NCBI GenBank assembly: GCA_028692715.1
Contig: JAQUWU010000045.1
Location: 1 to 37,136 of the forward strand
Direction of reading: 5' to 3'
DNA from: Paludibacter sp.
GTDB lineage: Bacteria > Bacteroidota > Bacteroidia > Bacteroidales > Paludibacteraceae
DNA: 37,136 nucleotides
The translations under genes were made by a program, and so were the position numbers. The notes under the pieces were generated by a model. The model saw only the letters and a list, made by a program, of their open reading frames with translations, was not told the origin of the DNA and made no database searches. This document shows, one piece after another, positions 7,897 to 18,000 of the stretch (positions are counted from its first letter, which is position 1; every line of letters begins with the position of its first letter).

Positions 7897-8742
7897 ATGA
7901 AAAGAGTAGCAATTCAAGGTGGAAATGGCGCCTATCACGGCATTGCAGCCGAAAAGTTTTTCGAAGGCGAAGATGTTGAAATAATTCCCTGTAATACCTT
8001 TCGTGATATATTTAAAGTTCTAAAAAAAGAACCAAACGTACTGGGTATCATGGCAATTGAGAATACTATTGCAGGGAGTTTGTTGCCTAATTACGAGTTA
8101 TTGCGCGAACACAAATACCAGATAGCAGGGGAACATAAATTGAGAATTTCTCATTGTCTTGCAGCTCTACCCGGACAAACAATTCATGATATTAAGGAAA
8201 TCCAGTCCCATCCGATTGCACTCATGCAATGTGGTGATTTTATCGACACCATACCCGGAGTAAAAGTGGTGGAACACGAAGATACGGCTCTTGCTGCCCG
8301 TGATATTGCAGTTAAAGACATAAAAGGTACAGCGGCTATTTGCAGTGTTCGTGCAGCTGAAATTTATGGTTTGAATATTTTGGCTAAAGGAATTGAAACA
8401 AATAAACATAATTTTACCCGCTTTCTGATTTTTGGAAACGAATGGATGGTTGACGAAATTCAAAAAAACGATGTAATCAATAAAGCTTCTATCGTTTTTA
8501 CCCTGCCACATACCGAAGGAAGTTTATCGAAGGTGTTATCCGTTTTTTCATTTTACGGCATTAATCTTACAAAAATTCAATCGATGCCAATTGTAGGAAG
8601 AGAATGGGAATATCAGTTTCATGTCGATTTTAAATTTGACGACCATGAACGTTACAAACAGTCACTGGTAGCTATCATGCCCTTAATAAATGAATTAAAA
8701 AATCTGGGAGAATATTCTGAGGGAATAACACCGGAAATATGA
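7897..8742 (+). CDS. pheA: prephenate dehydratase
   Basis: The enzyme converts prephenate to phenylpyruvate, the committed step to phenylalanine. The PDT catalytic domain covers about residues 1-180, with AIENTIAGS at 53-61 and the catalytic T174-R175-F176 in HNFTRF. A C-terminal ACT domain (about 195-275, GSLSKVLSVFSFYGINLTKI then QSMP) normally binds phenylalanine for feedback inhibition. There is no chorismate mutase domain here; that activity is fused to the DAHP synthase two genes downstream. It is the first gene of an attenuated operon. Confidence 0.95.
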   Translation: MKRVAIQGGNGAYHGIAAEKFFEGEDVEIIPCNTFRDIFKVLKKEPNVLGIMAIENTIAGSLLPNYELLREHKYQIAGEHKLRISHCLAALPGQTIHDIKEIQSHPIALMQCGDFIDTIPGVKVVEHEDTALAARDIAVKDIKGTAAICSVRAAEIYGLNILAKGIETNKHNFTRFLIFGNEWMVDEIQKNDVINKASIVFTLPHTEGSLSKVLSVFSFYGINLTKIQSMPIVGREWEYQFHVDFKFDDHERYKQSLVAIMPLINELKNLGEYSEGITPEI

Positions 8743-8887
8743 ACCCCCAACCCCTAAAGGGGAGAAAAACAAGACAAATGATATTAAAATTGAGATTATG
8801 AATAATGATAATATAAAAAATGACTCGAACTCAATTCCCCTTCAAGGGTTAGGGGTTACTTCCTCCCCTCTAGGGGTTGAGGGTCGT
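8743..8887. repeat. REP-like palindromic repeats (CCCCTAAAGGGG type), partly inside a coding sequence
   Basis: CCCCCAACCCCTAAAGGGGAG-like sequence occupies 8745-8764, between pheA and the next gene. An inverted near-copy (19 of 21 bases equal, read on the - strand) lies at 8863-8883. A third partial copy (CCCCTTCAAGGGTTAGGGG) is at 8837-8855. The second and third copies are translated in the aminotransferase frame. Such G/C-only palindromes contrast with the AT-rich surroundings and resemble dispersed repeats known from Bacteroidota genomes. Confidence 0.75.
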
Positions 8888-10051
8888 GTAATACAACCTG
8901 CTGAAAGATTAAATTCAATTTCGGAATATTATTTTTCAACCAAATTGAAAGAAGTGGCTGAAATGAATGCCAAAGGGATGAATGTTATTAGCTTAGGAAT
9001 TGGCAGTCCTGACCTTCCACCATCTAAAGAAACGATCGAAGCACTTAGTCAATCGGCCGCACAAGACAATGTTCACGGCTACCAACCTTATGTTGGAATT
9101 CCCGAACTCCGACAAGCTTTTGCCGATTGGTATAAAAAGTGGTTTTCGGTAGAGTTGAATCCTGCCAATGAAATTCAACCGTTGATTGGTTCCAAAGAAG
9201 GAATTTTACATATTTCTCTTGCTTTTCTTAATCCGGGCGATGGCGTTTTGGTTCCGAATCCCGGTTATCCGACTTATTCATCTGTAAGCAATCTGGTTCA
9301 GGCAAAAGTTTTGACCTACGATTTGGATGAAAACCAAAACTGGCAACCTGATTTTGAAGCATTGGAAAAAATGGATTTATCCAACGTTAAACTCATGTGG
9401 GTAAATTATCCAAACATGCCTACCGGAGCAAGTGCAACACCTGAACTTTTCGAAAAATTAGTCGCATTTGGCAAAAAACACGGCATTATTATTTGTAACG
9501 ATAATCCTTACAGCTTTATTTTGAACGAAAATCGCCTGAGCATTTTACAGGTTAAAGGAGCAAAAGATATTTGTATAGAATTAAATTCGATGAGTAAATC
9601 GCACAATATGCCGGGTTGGCGTATGGGGATGTTGGCTTCGAACGCTCAATTTGTGGAATGGATTCTGAAAGTAAAAAGCAACATCGACAGTGGCCAATTT
9701 AAACCCATGCAGATAGCTTCAATTGTGGCGTTGAATAATTCAGAGGAATGGCACAAAAAAATGAATATCGAAATTTATCAGAGCAGGAGAAGTATTGCCG
9801 AAGAAATTTTAAAAACGTTGGATTGTACTTTCGACAAAAAGCAAGTAGGACTGTTCCTTTGGGGAAAAATTTCTGAAAAATATAAAGACAGTGGTGAATT
9901 GGCGGATAAAGTACTCTATGATGCCAAGGTGTTTATAACTCCCGGATTTATTTTCGGGAACAAAGGAAATCAGTATATTCGACTTTCGCTTTGTGCTAAC
10001 GAGAAAATGTTAACGGAGGCACTTAATAGAATTAGAAAAATAGTTAAATAG
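8798..10051 (+). CDS. PLP-dependent aminotransferase, class I/II (probably aromatic or aspartate type)
   Basis: This fold-type I aminotransferase has 417 residues. K267 in ELNSMSKSHNMPGWRMGM binds PLP, NYPNMPTGA (203-211) is the Asn-Pro motif, and NDNPY (234-238) carries the cofactor Asp and Tyr. Its position between pheA and a DAHP synthase/chorismate mutase suggests that it transaminates phenylpyruvate or hydroxyphenylpyruvate, but specificity is inferred from context only. The conserved family start looks like IQPAERLNSISEYYFS (from residue 32). The 30 residues before it (SIPLQGLGVTSSPLGVEGR at 12-30) are encoded by REP-like repeats. The next in-frame ATG is at residue 56, inside the conserved domain, so the extension appears to be translated. 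Confidence 0.87.
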   Translation: MNNDNIKNDSNSIPLQGLGVTSSPLGVEGRVIQPAERLNSISEYYFSTKLKEVAEMNAKGMNVISLGIGSPDLPPSKETIEALSQSAAQDNVHGYQPYVGIPELRQAFADWYKKWFSVELNPANEIQPLIGSKEGILHISLAFLNPGDGVLVPNPGYPTYSSVSNLVQAKVLTYDLDENQNWQPDFEALEKMDLSNVKLMWVNYPNMPTGASATPELFEKLVAFGKKHGIIICNDNPYSFILNENRLSILQVKGAKDICIELNSMSKSHNMPGWRMGMLASNAQFVEWILKVKSNIDSGQFKPMQIASIVALNNSEEWHKKMNIEIYQSRRSIAEEILKTLDCTFDKKQVGLFLWGKISEKYKDSGELADKVLYDAKVFITPGFIFGNKGNQYIRLSLCANEKMLTEALNRIRKIVK

Positions 10052-10116
10052 TTAATTGGTTGATTCGTTACACGCTTAACCAATCGTAAATTGTAAATAA
10101 ATAAATCGTAAATAAA

Positions 10117-11181
10117 ATGATGGAACTAGAATCAATATTATTACCCGGAGTAGATGCAAATCGTCCGCTCATAATTGCCGGTCCGTGTAGTGCTGAAACG
10201 GAAGAACAGGTTATGGAAACTGCTCGTGGATTACATTCACAAGGCATAAAAATTTTTCGTGCAGGAATTTGGAAACCGAGGACAAAACCAGGTGGATTCG
10301 AAGGATTAGGCGCAGAAGCATTACCATGGCTTCAAAGAGTACAATCTGAATTAGGGATGTACACTGCGGTAGAAGTGGCAACTGCAAAACACGTTCGAGA
10401 ATGTCTGGCACACAATGTAGATATTTTATGGATTGGGGCTCGTACCTCTGCAAATCCCTTTGCTGTACAGGAAATAGCCGATGCTTTGGAAGGAATTGAC
10501 ATACCGGTTTTAATCAAGAATCCGGTAAATCCTGATTTAGATTTGTGGATTGGCGCCATTGAACGTATTTACAATGCGGGTGTTCGTCGCATCGGAGCTA
10601 TTCACCGCGGGTTCAGTACTTCTGACAAAAAAATCTATCGTAATCTTCCACAATGGCATATTCCTATCGAATTACATCGTCAGATGCCTAATCTTCCGAT
10701 TATTTGTGATCCAAGTCATATTGGTGGAAAACGGGAATTGATAGCTTCACTTTGTCAGCAGGCTATGGACTTAAACTTCGATGGATTAATTATTGAAACA
10801 CATATTAATCCTGATAAAGCATGGAGTGATGCATCTCAACAGGTTACGCCAGAAGTATTAGAGTTTATTTTGGGCAATATTGTTATTCGTGACATGACTC
10901 AAACCACTGAGAACCTGACTGCATTACGTCGTCAGATTGACGAACTCGATAACAGTTTACTGGAACTCCTTGCACGTCGTATGCGGGTTTCTAAAGAAAT
11001 CGGGCAGTACAAAAAAGAACATAATATGCCTATTTTACAGGAACAACGTTATGATGAGATTTTACATAACCGCATTTCTCAAGCTCAACAAATGGAAATG
11101 GATGGCGAATTTATGAAAACAGTTTTGGTTGCCATTCACGAAGAATCTGTTCGTCATCAACAGGAAATTATGAAAATGTAA
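10117..11181 (+). CDS. bifunctional 3-deoxy-7-phosphoheptulonate synthase / chorismate mutase
   Basis: This protein combines the first step of the shikimate pathway with the chorismate-to-prephenate step. Residues 1-255 form a class I (KDO8P-synthase-like) DAHP synthase barrel: AGPCSAET, FRAGIWKPRTKPGGFEG, IGARTSANP, IKNPV, and DPSHIGGKREL with metal and phosphate ligands. Residues about 262-350 form an AroQ chorismate mutase helix bundle (LTALRRQIDELDNSLLELL, then ARRMRVSKEIGQYKKEH). The fusion is typical of Bacteroidales, where it follows pheA and an aminotransferase. A tyrA prephenate dehydrogenase often follows, but here a terminator comes next. The start is an ATG-ATG pair. Confidence 0.93.
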   Translation: MMELESILLPGVDANRPLIIAGPCSAETEEQVMETARGLHSQGIKIFRAGIWKPRTKPGGFEGLGAEALPWLQRVQSELGMYTAVEVATAKHVRECLAHNVDILWIGARTSANPFAVQEIADALEGIDIPVLIKNPVNPDLDLWIGAIERIYNAGVRRIGAIHRGFSTSDKKIYRNLPQWHIPIELHRQMPNLPIICDPSHIGGKRELIASLCQQAMDLNFDGLIIETHINPDKAWSDASQQVTPEVLEFILGNIVIRDMTQTTENLTALRRQIDELDNSLLELLARRMRVSKEIGQYKKEHNMPILQEQRYDEILHNRISQAQQMEMDGEFMKTVLVAIHEESVRHQQEIMKM

Positions 11182-11194
11182 AATAATAGAAACA

Positions 11195-11230
11195 AAAACT
11201 CCCGTTTTTCCAATGAAAAACGGGAGTTTT
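11195..11230. terminator. bidirectional terminator between the aromatic operon and a convergent gene
   Basis: A perfect 16-bp stem (AAAACTCCCGTTTTTC with GAAAAACGGGAGTTTT) has a CAAT loop. A-rich sequence on one side and T-rich sequence on the other allow it to end the + strand aromatic operon and the convergent - strand gene that stops at 11255. Confidence 0.92.
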
Positions 11231-11254
11231 ATTTACAACACAACCTATACCCTT

Positions 11255-11746
11255 TTAAGATCTTTTATCTTGAGCATTTTCTTGTTTCATCGGACGCTGT
11301 TCATCGTTATTCATGCTATGTTTACGCATATCTTTCATTTTTTCCGATCTGTTCATTTTCTTCAAATGTTCAATTTGCATTGCCTGCATTTTTTGAAATT
11401 TTTCATTTCCAATAATCTTAATTAATTCAGCATCCTGAGCTGTCTTTTCAGCTTCGAATTTTGCTTTTCTTTCTTCTCTCAATTTCTTCATTTCTTCCAT
11501 CTGCACTTTTTGTTTGGCAGCTTGTTTTTCGAACAAAGCCTGAACTTTTACTTTTTCGGCATCCGATAACACTAATTGTTTTGCCATAAATTCAGCTTTT
11601 TTTTCAGGAGAAATCACTTTTCTTTCTTCCTTTTTGAATTCTTTTTTACCTCCCTTTTCGTGATTTGGTTGGGTCTGATTTTGTGCAATCAAAGTTGTAC
11701 TAAACATAAAAACTGTAGCTAAAGCTAATAATGCATACTTTTTCAT
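11255..11746 (-). CDS. small secreted, highly charged helical protein (Spy/DUF4890-like)
   Basis: The protein has 163 residues. A clear signal peptide (MKKYALLALATVFMFSTTLIA, cleavage before QNQTQ) is followed by a region composed almost wholly of Lys, Glu, Gln, Met and Arg that should form long helices or coiled coil (residues about 45-140). It has no cysteine and no catalytic motif. It resembles Bacteroidota proteins with LTDAEK...ALxEK repeats, annotated as DUF4890 or Spy-like, which are thought to be periplasmic. Here the motif reads LVLSDAEKVKVQALFEKQ. A chaperone or envelope-stress role is only a guess. It is transcribed alone and converges on the aromatic operon. Confidence 0.75.
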   Translation of the reverse strand: MKKYALLALATVFMFSTTLIAQNQTQPNHEKGGKKEFKKEERKVISPEKKAEFMAKQLVLSDAEKVKVQALFEKQAAKQKVQMEEMKKLREERKAKFEAEKTAQDAELIKIIGNEKFQKMQAMQIEHLKKMNRSEKMKDMRKHSMNNDEQRPMKQENAQDKRS

Positions 11747-12001
11747 AATTCCTTTTTTTTAATTATTAATAATCATTTTATCGTTATGCTTCAATAGACT
11801 TTACAAAAAGAAAATAGTTTAATGGGAGTAATTTTGTTTGTTTTTTTTAACCGTACAGTTATTAAAACAAAAAAAAAGAAGCTCATTTCTGAACTCCTTT
11901 TTTTATAAATGGGGATTAAAATAAAATTCTTAGTCTAATTTCTTGGAAGAATTCTCAAAAACTATTGACTTAGTAGGCAAATTTGAGAACTAAAGTTTTA
12001 A

Positions 12002-14548
12002 TTAATGAATCACGATTAATTTCTGTATTTTAAAAGAATTTCCTATTTGAAATCTGACAAGGTACAATCCTGGATTTACATGTGAAACGGAATTATTCAA
12101 ATTCCATGTAAATTCATGTTTCCCAAACGATTGATAATCATTGAATAAATTAGCAACTACTTGCCCATTCATATTCTCAATACTGATATTTACAAAATTA
12201 CTTTCTGCCATGTTGTAAGCAATTCGGATTTGATCCTGCGCTGGATTTGGATATACACTTATTTGCAAATCCTGATTATTCATCATAATATCGTTTACTC
12301 CGGTATCTAGAGTATCTGCCGGATTTAAGGTTTGTTCAGGACCAGCTCCCAACGGAGAATAATTTTCATCAAGAGTCAAAATGAGTTTATCAATAATCAG
12401 ATTGGGTTCATTGCAAAATAAATCTAAACCTTTAACGCCTGAATTTAAAATCGTTAATTTAGCAGTGGCAACATGTAACCATGTAAAATCCTTGTAAACT
12501 TTTGTGCTGTTTGTTAAATCAATTTTCTCGAGCATAACTTCCGAATTTAGCCCAAGGTGATAAGAGTCTCCGTTCGCATCAAAAGCATAAACACGTGCCC
12601 AAACAGAATAATTTCCAGCATGTGGGAAATCAACGTTATATCTTAATACCGGTGCATCAGATTGAGCCGTACCAGCTGCTGCATATGTAGTTCCAGCAGG
12701 AGAAACAACGACATTTCTATTAGAAGCATTATCGAAAAGAGCAGACATCCATTTTGTGCCATTTTTAGCTGCTTTTGATTTGTTGTAATTTTCTGCTTCT
12801 ATTACAATCAAACTATCTTTTTGAAAGAAAGTGCCAATTTTATTTTCAATACTTGCAACGCAATTTTCTTTTAGAATGTCTTGAGAATAAATTGCTAGAT
12901 AATCGAGTGAAGCTCCTACTCCGAGTGACAGTGTTTTAGGTACTATTTTAATTGTATTCTGTCCTTTTATTAAATGCAAATAAAATTTCACCACGTCCCA
13001 TGTAGGTTTTTTTGTTAACACCAGATTTTTAACCCTTAATGTATCGTTAACATAGATATTAAATATAGTTGCAGATGTTGGATTGTAGTAGGATGCAGCA
13101 AAGAAAATACTATCGGTTTTTGCCACATTAAATTGTTGGGTAATATAAGCATTGGCTACGCTGTCTGTTCTCAAATAAAGTTTATAAGGCGTTTTATCAA
13201 GATTGACTTCTGCATTGGTGTTTGTTTCGCAAAAATCAGAAAACCGGATGATATTTGAACAGGGATCAAGTTTGGTTGTACCGCCTGTACATATACCGCA
13301 ATTATCATATATGGCTGTCCCATAGGCCGTACCGTTACAGTCTACAAGATTTCCAACAAAGTCATAATCGTGTGCTGCCATTGTAAAAGTGACCAAATTA
13401 CCATTCAGCGTGATATTATTAATCGTATCATTCCAGTTTTTCATCGTCCAGGTTACTATATTTCGGGCTTTTAACGTGACTGTTGCTCCAGCCGGATAAT
13501 CGCCTGAAATGGTAACCATTGCTGCCGCCGAATTTTTGATGGCAACTGCTACATTGTACAATGGTTTCAAAGCATCAGCCAATGGTGCTAATTCAGAATT
13601 CGTTTTTTTCTCTTGTATCTCCAGTGTTACCATTCGGGCCATAGCAAGAGCTCCCATTTCCTGATAATGCGTGTAAGTATCAGTATATCCATCAGGATAA
13701 TTAGAGTATTCTCCGGGTGATAGTCCCATATGTATAAAGTAGGACGCATATTCTGTCCCAATCTGTTGGTAAAAATTATAAGATCGTATATTTAAATCAA
13801 GAAACGGTACATTAAGCTCTTGAGACACTGCCAACATAGCTCCTCTGTAATCGCTTCCACTTTCGGTAAATACATTCCGAGTTCCGGTATTCATGCTCAT
13901 GGGACTTACTAACACGGGGATTGCTCCTTTTTCCCTGCTGTCATTTATATAAATCCTCAAATAAGTCTTCATATTCTCAGGAGTAGTATATCTTGAAGCG
14001 TTAGAATAATCACGATCGTTGTGACCAAATTGCACAAAAACATAATCACCACTGACCAGCTCAGCCTTTACACTTTCCCAAATACCTTCTTCATAAAAAC
14101 TTCTGGAACTTCGGCCTCCTCTTGCTCTATTATTAACAGTCACTTTGCTTGGATCGAAAAATAAATTCAATATCTGTCCCCAACCGGCCCAGGGATATTG
14201 TGTTGCACTATAGTTTGCAACTGTCGAATCACCAATCGTAAAAATTCTAATCACATTACCACTTGCATTCACACTTACCTTAATTGTACTAGTCAGCGTT
14301 TCACCATATTGGTCAACAGTCTCCACTTCGTACGTTCCTGGTAAGGCAATTTTCACTTCCCTTTCGGAGAATGACAAGGCTTGTCCATTATAAAACCATT
14401 TGTAACTTGACGATTCAGGTGCAATCAACACTTTCTCTTTACTGTCTATTTTAATTGTGTTTTGGGCTACTTCCGAAGCATTTGCTCCCATGGATAGTAT
14501 TGTAAAACAGATTGTCAAAATAGCAATAGTAAATTTCATTTTACTCAT
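12002..14548 (-). CDS. secreted SGNH esterase (rhamnogalacturonan acetylesterase-like, CE12) with T9SS tail
   Basis: The protein has 848 residues and a signal peptide ending near ANASE. An Ig-like region (about 30-95) precedes an SGNH hydrolase domain (about 100-310). That domain has the nucleophile S108 in FTIGDSTVA, Gly in ARGGRS (142-147), Asn in FGHND (174-178) and H294 in DTYTHYQEMGA. Next come a cysteine motif of DCNG...DNCGICTGG type (about 403-427) and two beta-sandwich regions like carbohydrate-binding modules. The C-terminal ~85 residues (VYPNPAQDQ to the end) are a type A T9SS sorting domain. It probably deacetylates pectin (rhamnogalacturonan I) outside the cell. Oddity: the catalytic Asp, normally three residues before the His (DxxH), appears at four (D290, H294), with Thr at the usual place. 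Confidence 0.87.
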   Translation of the reverse strand: MSKMKFTIAILTICFTILSMGANASEVAQNTIKIDSKEKVLIAPESSSYKWFYNGQALSFSEREVKIALPGTYEVETVDQYGETLTSTIKVSVNASGNVIRIFTIGDSTVANYSATQYPWAGWGQILNLFFDPSKVTVNNRARGGRSSRSFYEEGIWESVKAELVSGDYVFVQFGHNDRDYSNASRYTTPENMKTYLRIYINDSREKGAIPVLVSPMSMNTGTRNVFTESGSDYRGAMLAVSQELNVPFLDLNIRSYNFYQQIGTEYASYFIHMGLSPGEYSNYPDGYTDTYTHYQEMGALAMARMVTLEIQEKKTNSELAPLADALKPLYNVAVAIKNSAAAMVTISGDYPAGATVTLKARNIVTWTMKNWNDTINNITLNGNLVTFTMAAHDYDFVGNLVDCNGTAYGTAIYDNCGICTGGTTKLDPCSNIIRFSDFCETNTNAEVNLDKTPYKLYLRTDSVANAYITQQFNVAKTDSIFFAASYYNPTSATIFNIYVNDTLRVKNLVLTKKPTWDVVKFYLHLIKGQNTIKIVPKTLSLGVGASLDYLAIYSQDILKENCVASIENKIGTFFQKDSLIVIEAENYNKSKAAKNGTKWMSALFDNASNRNVVVSPAGTTYAAAGTAQSDAPVLRYNVDFPHAGNYSVWARVYAFDANGDSYHLGLNSEVMLEKIDLTNSTKVYKDFTWLHVATAKLTILNSGVKGLDLFCNEPNLIIDKLILTLDENYSPLGAGPEQTLNPADTLDTGVNDIMMNNQDLQISVYPNPAQDQIRIAYNMAESNFVNISIENMNGQVVANLFNDYQSFGKHEFTWNLNNSVSHVNPGLYLVRFQIGNSFKIQKLIVIH

Positions 14549-14574
14549 TTTTCACATTTTAATTTTTAATCTTG

Positions 14575-14582
14575 CAAATGTA
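14575..14582 (-). promoter_or_regulatory. candidate -7 box of the secreted esterase gene
   Basis: On the - strand this reads TACATTTG, matching TAnnTTTG, 26 bases before the start codon. No -33 TTTG is seen at the usual distance. Confidence 0.45.
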
Positions 14583-14663
14583 TTAAACATTTATATCATC
14601 TATAATAGAATATAATACAATCAAATAGAAATTCATTCGCTTACAAACAATTTTAGGCAAATA

Positions 14664-14705
14664 AAAACAGGACTTTCCACTAATTAAAGTGAAAAGCCCT
14701 GTTTT
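14664..14705 (-). terminator. terminator of the RND operon
   Basis: AAAACAGGACTTTCCAC pairs with GTGAAAAGCCCTGTTTT (15 of 17 positions) around an 8-base loop. Read on the - strand the hairpin is followed by TTTTTATTTG. It lies about 340 bases downstream of the last RND gene and upstream of the esterase promoter, so it most likely ends the RND transcript. Confidence 0.7.
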
Positions 14706-15046
14706 AGCAGCAAACTATAATGAAACATCTTACTGTAAAAATATTAGGGGCTTCTTTTGGTTCGTAGAATATCTCTATTTTCTTGAGGAATAGCTTATTT
14801 GAATTTATAAATATTTATTTATTGTGTAATCGCTGTACAAAGGTTACAAAGTTTTTTTAGTGTTTAAAGTGATTTTAGACCATAAATGAATATATTATGT
14901 TGAAAACACTTTTTAAATATTAGTGTTTGGTAATGAGAGTTTTTCATGTTCCATTCTCAATCTTTATCAATCTTGTAATGAAATCATACAACATCTAATT
15001 TTGTTAATTAGAAAACCAGATAAATGTTACTTTTAACAAGTAGATA
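14706..15046. other. AT-rich stretch with no recognisable gene
   Basis: This lies between the end of the second RND permease gene and the hairpin at 14664-14705. I see no credible frame, promoter box or repeat in it. It would be the 3' untranslated part of the RND transcript. Confidence 0.5.
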
Positions 15047-18000
15047 CTATTTAAACTTATTGATTAAAAATAGGGGAAGAATAAAAAAGATTCCTATAAA
15101 TGACATTAACAATCCTCCAATTGTTCCAGCAGCCAAAGGATACCAAAATGATTCTTTAAATCCAACGATGAAAGGTATAAAGCCTAAAATTGTTGAAACG
15201 ATGGTAAGGAATAAGGGGCGAATTTTTGCATTCCACGCCTTTATATACGCCTTAAGAGGCGATATATTTTTGTTTTTACGGATATTGTTAAATTCATCAA
15301 TGATAAATATATTTGCATTTACTGTAAGTCCTGAAAGGAGTATAAAGGCTGCAAATCCTCCTGAATCAAAATTTAACTTGAACCAATAAAAAGTGAGAAA
15401 AATACCAATAAATGATATTGGAATTATAAAAACAATATACGTTGCTTGTTTTAAGGAATTAAATAAAATGCTCGAACAGAAGAATATTATCACAAACACA
15501 ATTCCAATCAACCAATACTGCTTGCTTTCTTCTTTGCCCCAGCCCCAAGTTCTTTTGGAATTATTTTTTATGGAATATCCTATTGGTAATTCTTCCTGAA
15601 ACGAATTTACAGTCTCTTCTAACACTTTATGTCCTTGTTGATAAGCTCCAATATATTCATATTGGACACAAAGCTTGTATTGTTGATCTTCTTTTGATAT
15701 TTCCTGTGGTGTCTGATATTTTTCAATAGTGGCCAACTCTGACAGCTTAAACTCTTTTTCTTTTAGTATTATAGGGATATTTTGTAAATCCCAGATATTA
15801 TATTTTTGCGACTGTTTAGATTTAGCCACAATATTTTCTGTATATTCGGAATTACTCATTTGAGCTACATAACTGTTGTTTTCAAAATAAGGTTTAAGCG
15901 ATGCATACAACTGATAAGGTTCAATGCCGGCTTTTGCCAATTGCTCATATTTAAGCTGGAGCTTGAATTCCTGATAATCATCTTTATAATAACTGAATTT
16001 TGAATTTATCAGAACTTCTTTAATTCGTCGGTATTCAAGAAGCTTCGTCCTAAACTTTTCGGCATATAGATATAAGTCATCGTAATTATACCCAAACAAC
16101 TCGGCGCGATATGAACCGGCACTTTCTTTAATGTCATTACTAAAACCATCGCCGACACCATATACACTCCAGCTTCCCCCTCCAAGTTCGAGTGACTTAC
16201 TAATAAGATTCGATTTAAGTTGATGCGGGAAGCCACTTTTTTGATGCTCTTTTGTAAAACGGATAGTAATATTGGCCCTCTTTGGATTCATAATATTAGT
16301 CTCAAATTGCCGTACCTCCGGAAACTGTCGAATATAGTCCTCCATGCGTTGAATCAAATAGTTCATTTGAACCAAAGTAGCACCATTTGGAAGCGTAGCC
16401 GTAACAAACAAACTGGTTTCTTCTCTGTCGTTATTGAAATATGAACCATTGTAAACCTTTTGTACAAAAAGTCGCCAAGTACCTCCAAGTGCATTATGTA
16501 AAGGAGTTTTCAGATGCTCTTTAAAAAACTCTAATCCAAAGGTATTATTGTATAAATCAGCAAAAGTTCCTTCTTTTTCAATTTTATCGGGTAACATAAA
16601 TACCGGAAGGCCAAACAGTAAAATGATAAAAACAAAAACCAGTATGCGTTTATTTCTCAGAAATTGACATTGAACAGCATAGAATCTATTGAAGTATACT
16701 ATTAGTCGTTTTGATTTTAATATTGAGAAGAAACGTTGAATGCGATTTGTCCGATTTGGAATTTTTCGGTTATTTAAATCATTTGAGATATTTAGTTTAT
16801 CAATTAATGCAGGAACTAAAAATAAGGCAACAGTCAGTGAAACGGATAAATTAATGATAATAACGGTAGCAAAATCTTTTAAATTCAAACGAATCTTTTC
16901 TTCCAAAAAAAAGATAATTACTAATGAACCGATAGTTGTAAGCGTGGCAGCAAGAATTGCCAAAAAAGCTTTCATATTTCTCCTATGAATTATTTGATCG
17001 GAAAGTACTATGATATTGTCAATAATAAGTGTGAGCGAAATAGTGATACCGGCCAATGAATAGAGTTGTATTTCTACATCAAATAAATAATAAAAAATAA
17101 GCGCAATAGCTATATTCATGATAAGTGAAATGCTTATCAACAAAGTGTATTTTAACTTTCTGTAAACAAGAATTACAAAAAGCAGGAGTATCAAAATTGT
17201 CAATCCGGAACGAAAGTAGATTTTATTCAATTCTTCCTGAATATATTCGGTTGCATCGTATGCCGGATTTACTTGAAAATCAGCAGGAAAACTTCTTTGA
17301 AGTTCGGCTAACTTTGATTTAACCGCGACACCAAGATTAAGTTGATTTACAGACTCATCGGCAACTACAGACAAATAGATTGTATTTAATCCATTTATCC
17401 GGTAATAACTCGTTGGCTGCGATTCTACTTTTTTAATTGAAACTATATCCGAAAGTCGAATAATTTTACCGTTAATCTTTTTTACATTAATCTGATTTAA
17501 TGCAAGTTCTATTTCTTTTTCAGTTCCAATTTCTGAAACCAGAGCAATCCGGATATATCTCTCCTCATTGTCATCCCCTAAAATTTTAGCTACACCAAGC
17601 GATTCGTTTTTAAGATATTGATTCACCAAGATTTTAACATCGCCAATACTCAAGCCTAAAGTCTCTAATTGTTTTACGTCATATTCCAATTGCCATTCCA
17701 TAGGGTTTGCACCACTAACATTTACCTGATAGACCCCATCAATCTGTGCTAAGTAGTTTTTTATTCTATCTTCGGCAAACTGCTGAATAAAAATGGGGGA
17801 AGCGGGAGCAATAATTGAATAAGTTAGAAATGTTTTTTTTGAATTGTCATCAGAGTTTCTTAATGATATACTTGGATATGATAATTCTTGAGGTAATTGT
17901 GGCCATGCTTGTCGGATAATCGTAGAAGCTTCAAATCGTGCCTGATCAGGATTTACATGTTTATCTAATTGTATTGAAACATTCCCCCAACCATTACCCG

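Noticed and set aside
10050-10116. TTGGTT...AACCAA inverted repeat and AAATTGTAAAT spacers between the aminotransferase and DAHP synthase genes
   Set aside because: Short AT-rich spacers of this kind recur at several junctions here; the stem is too weak for a terminator and no site pattern is clear.
11870-11915. possible hairpin between an A run and a T run before the small secreted protein
   Set aside because: Only about four pairs can form, so it is not a credible terminator.
15024-15389. 121-codon + strand frame, and similar long frames opposite the RND genes
   Set aside because: They lie antisense to well-supported genes, lack promoters and have the composition of shadow frames.
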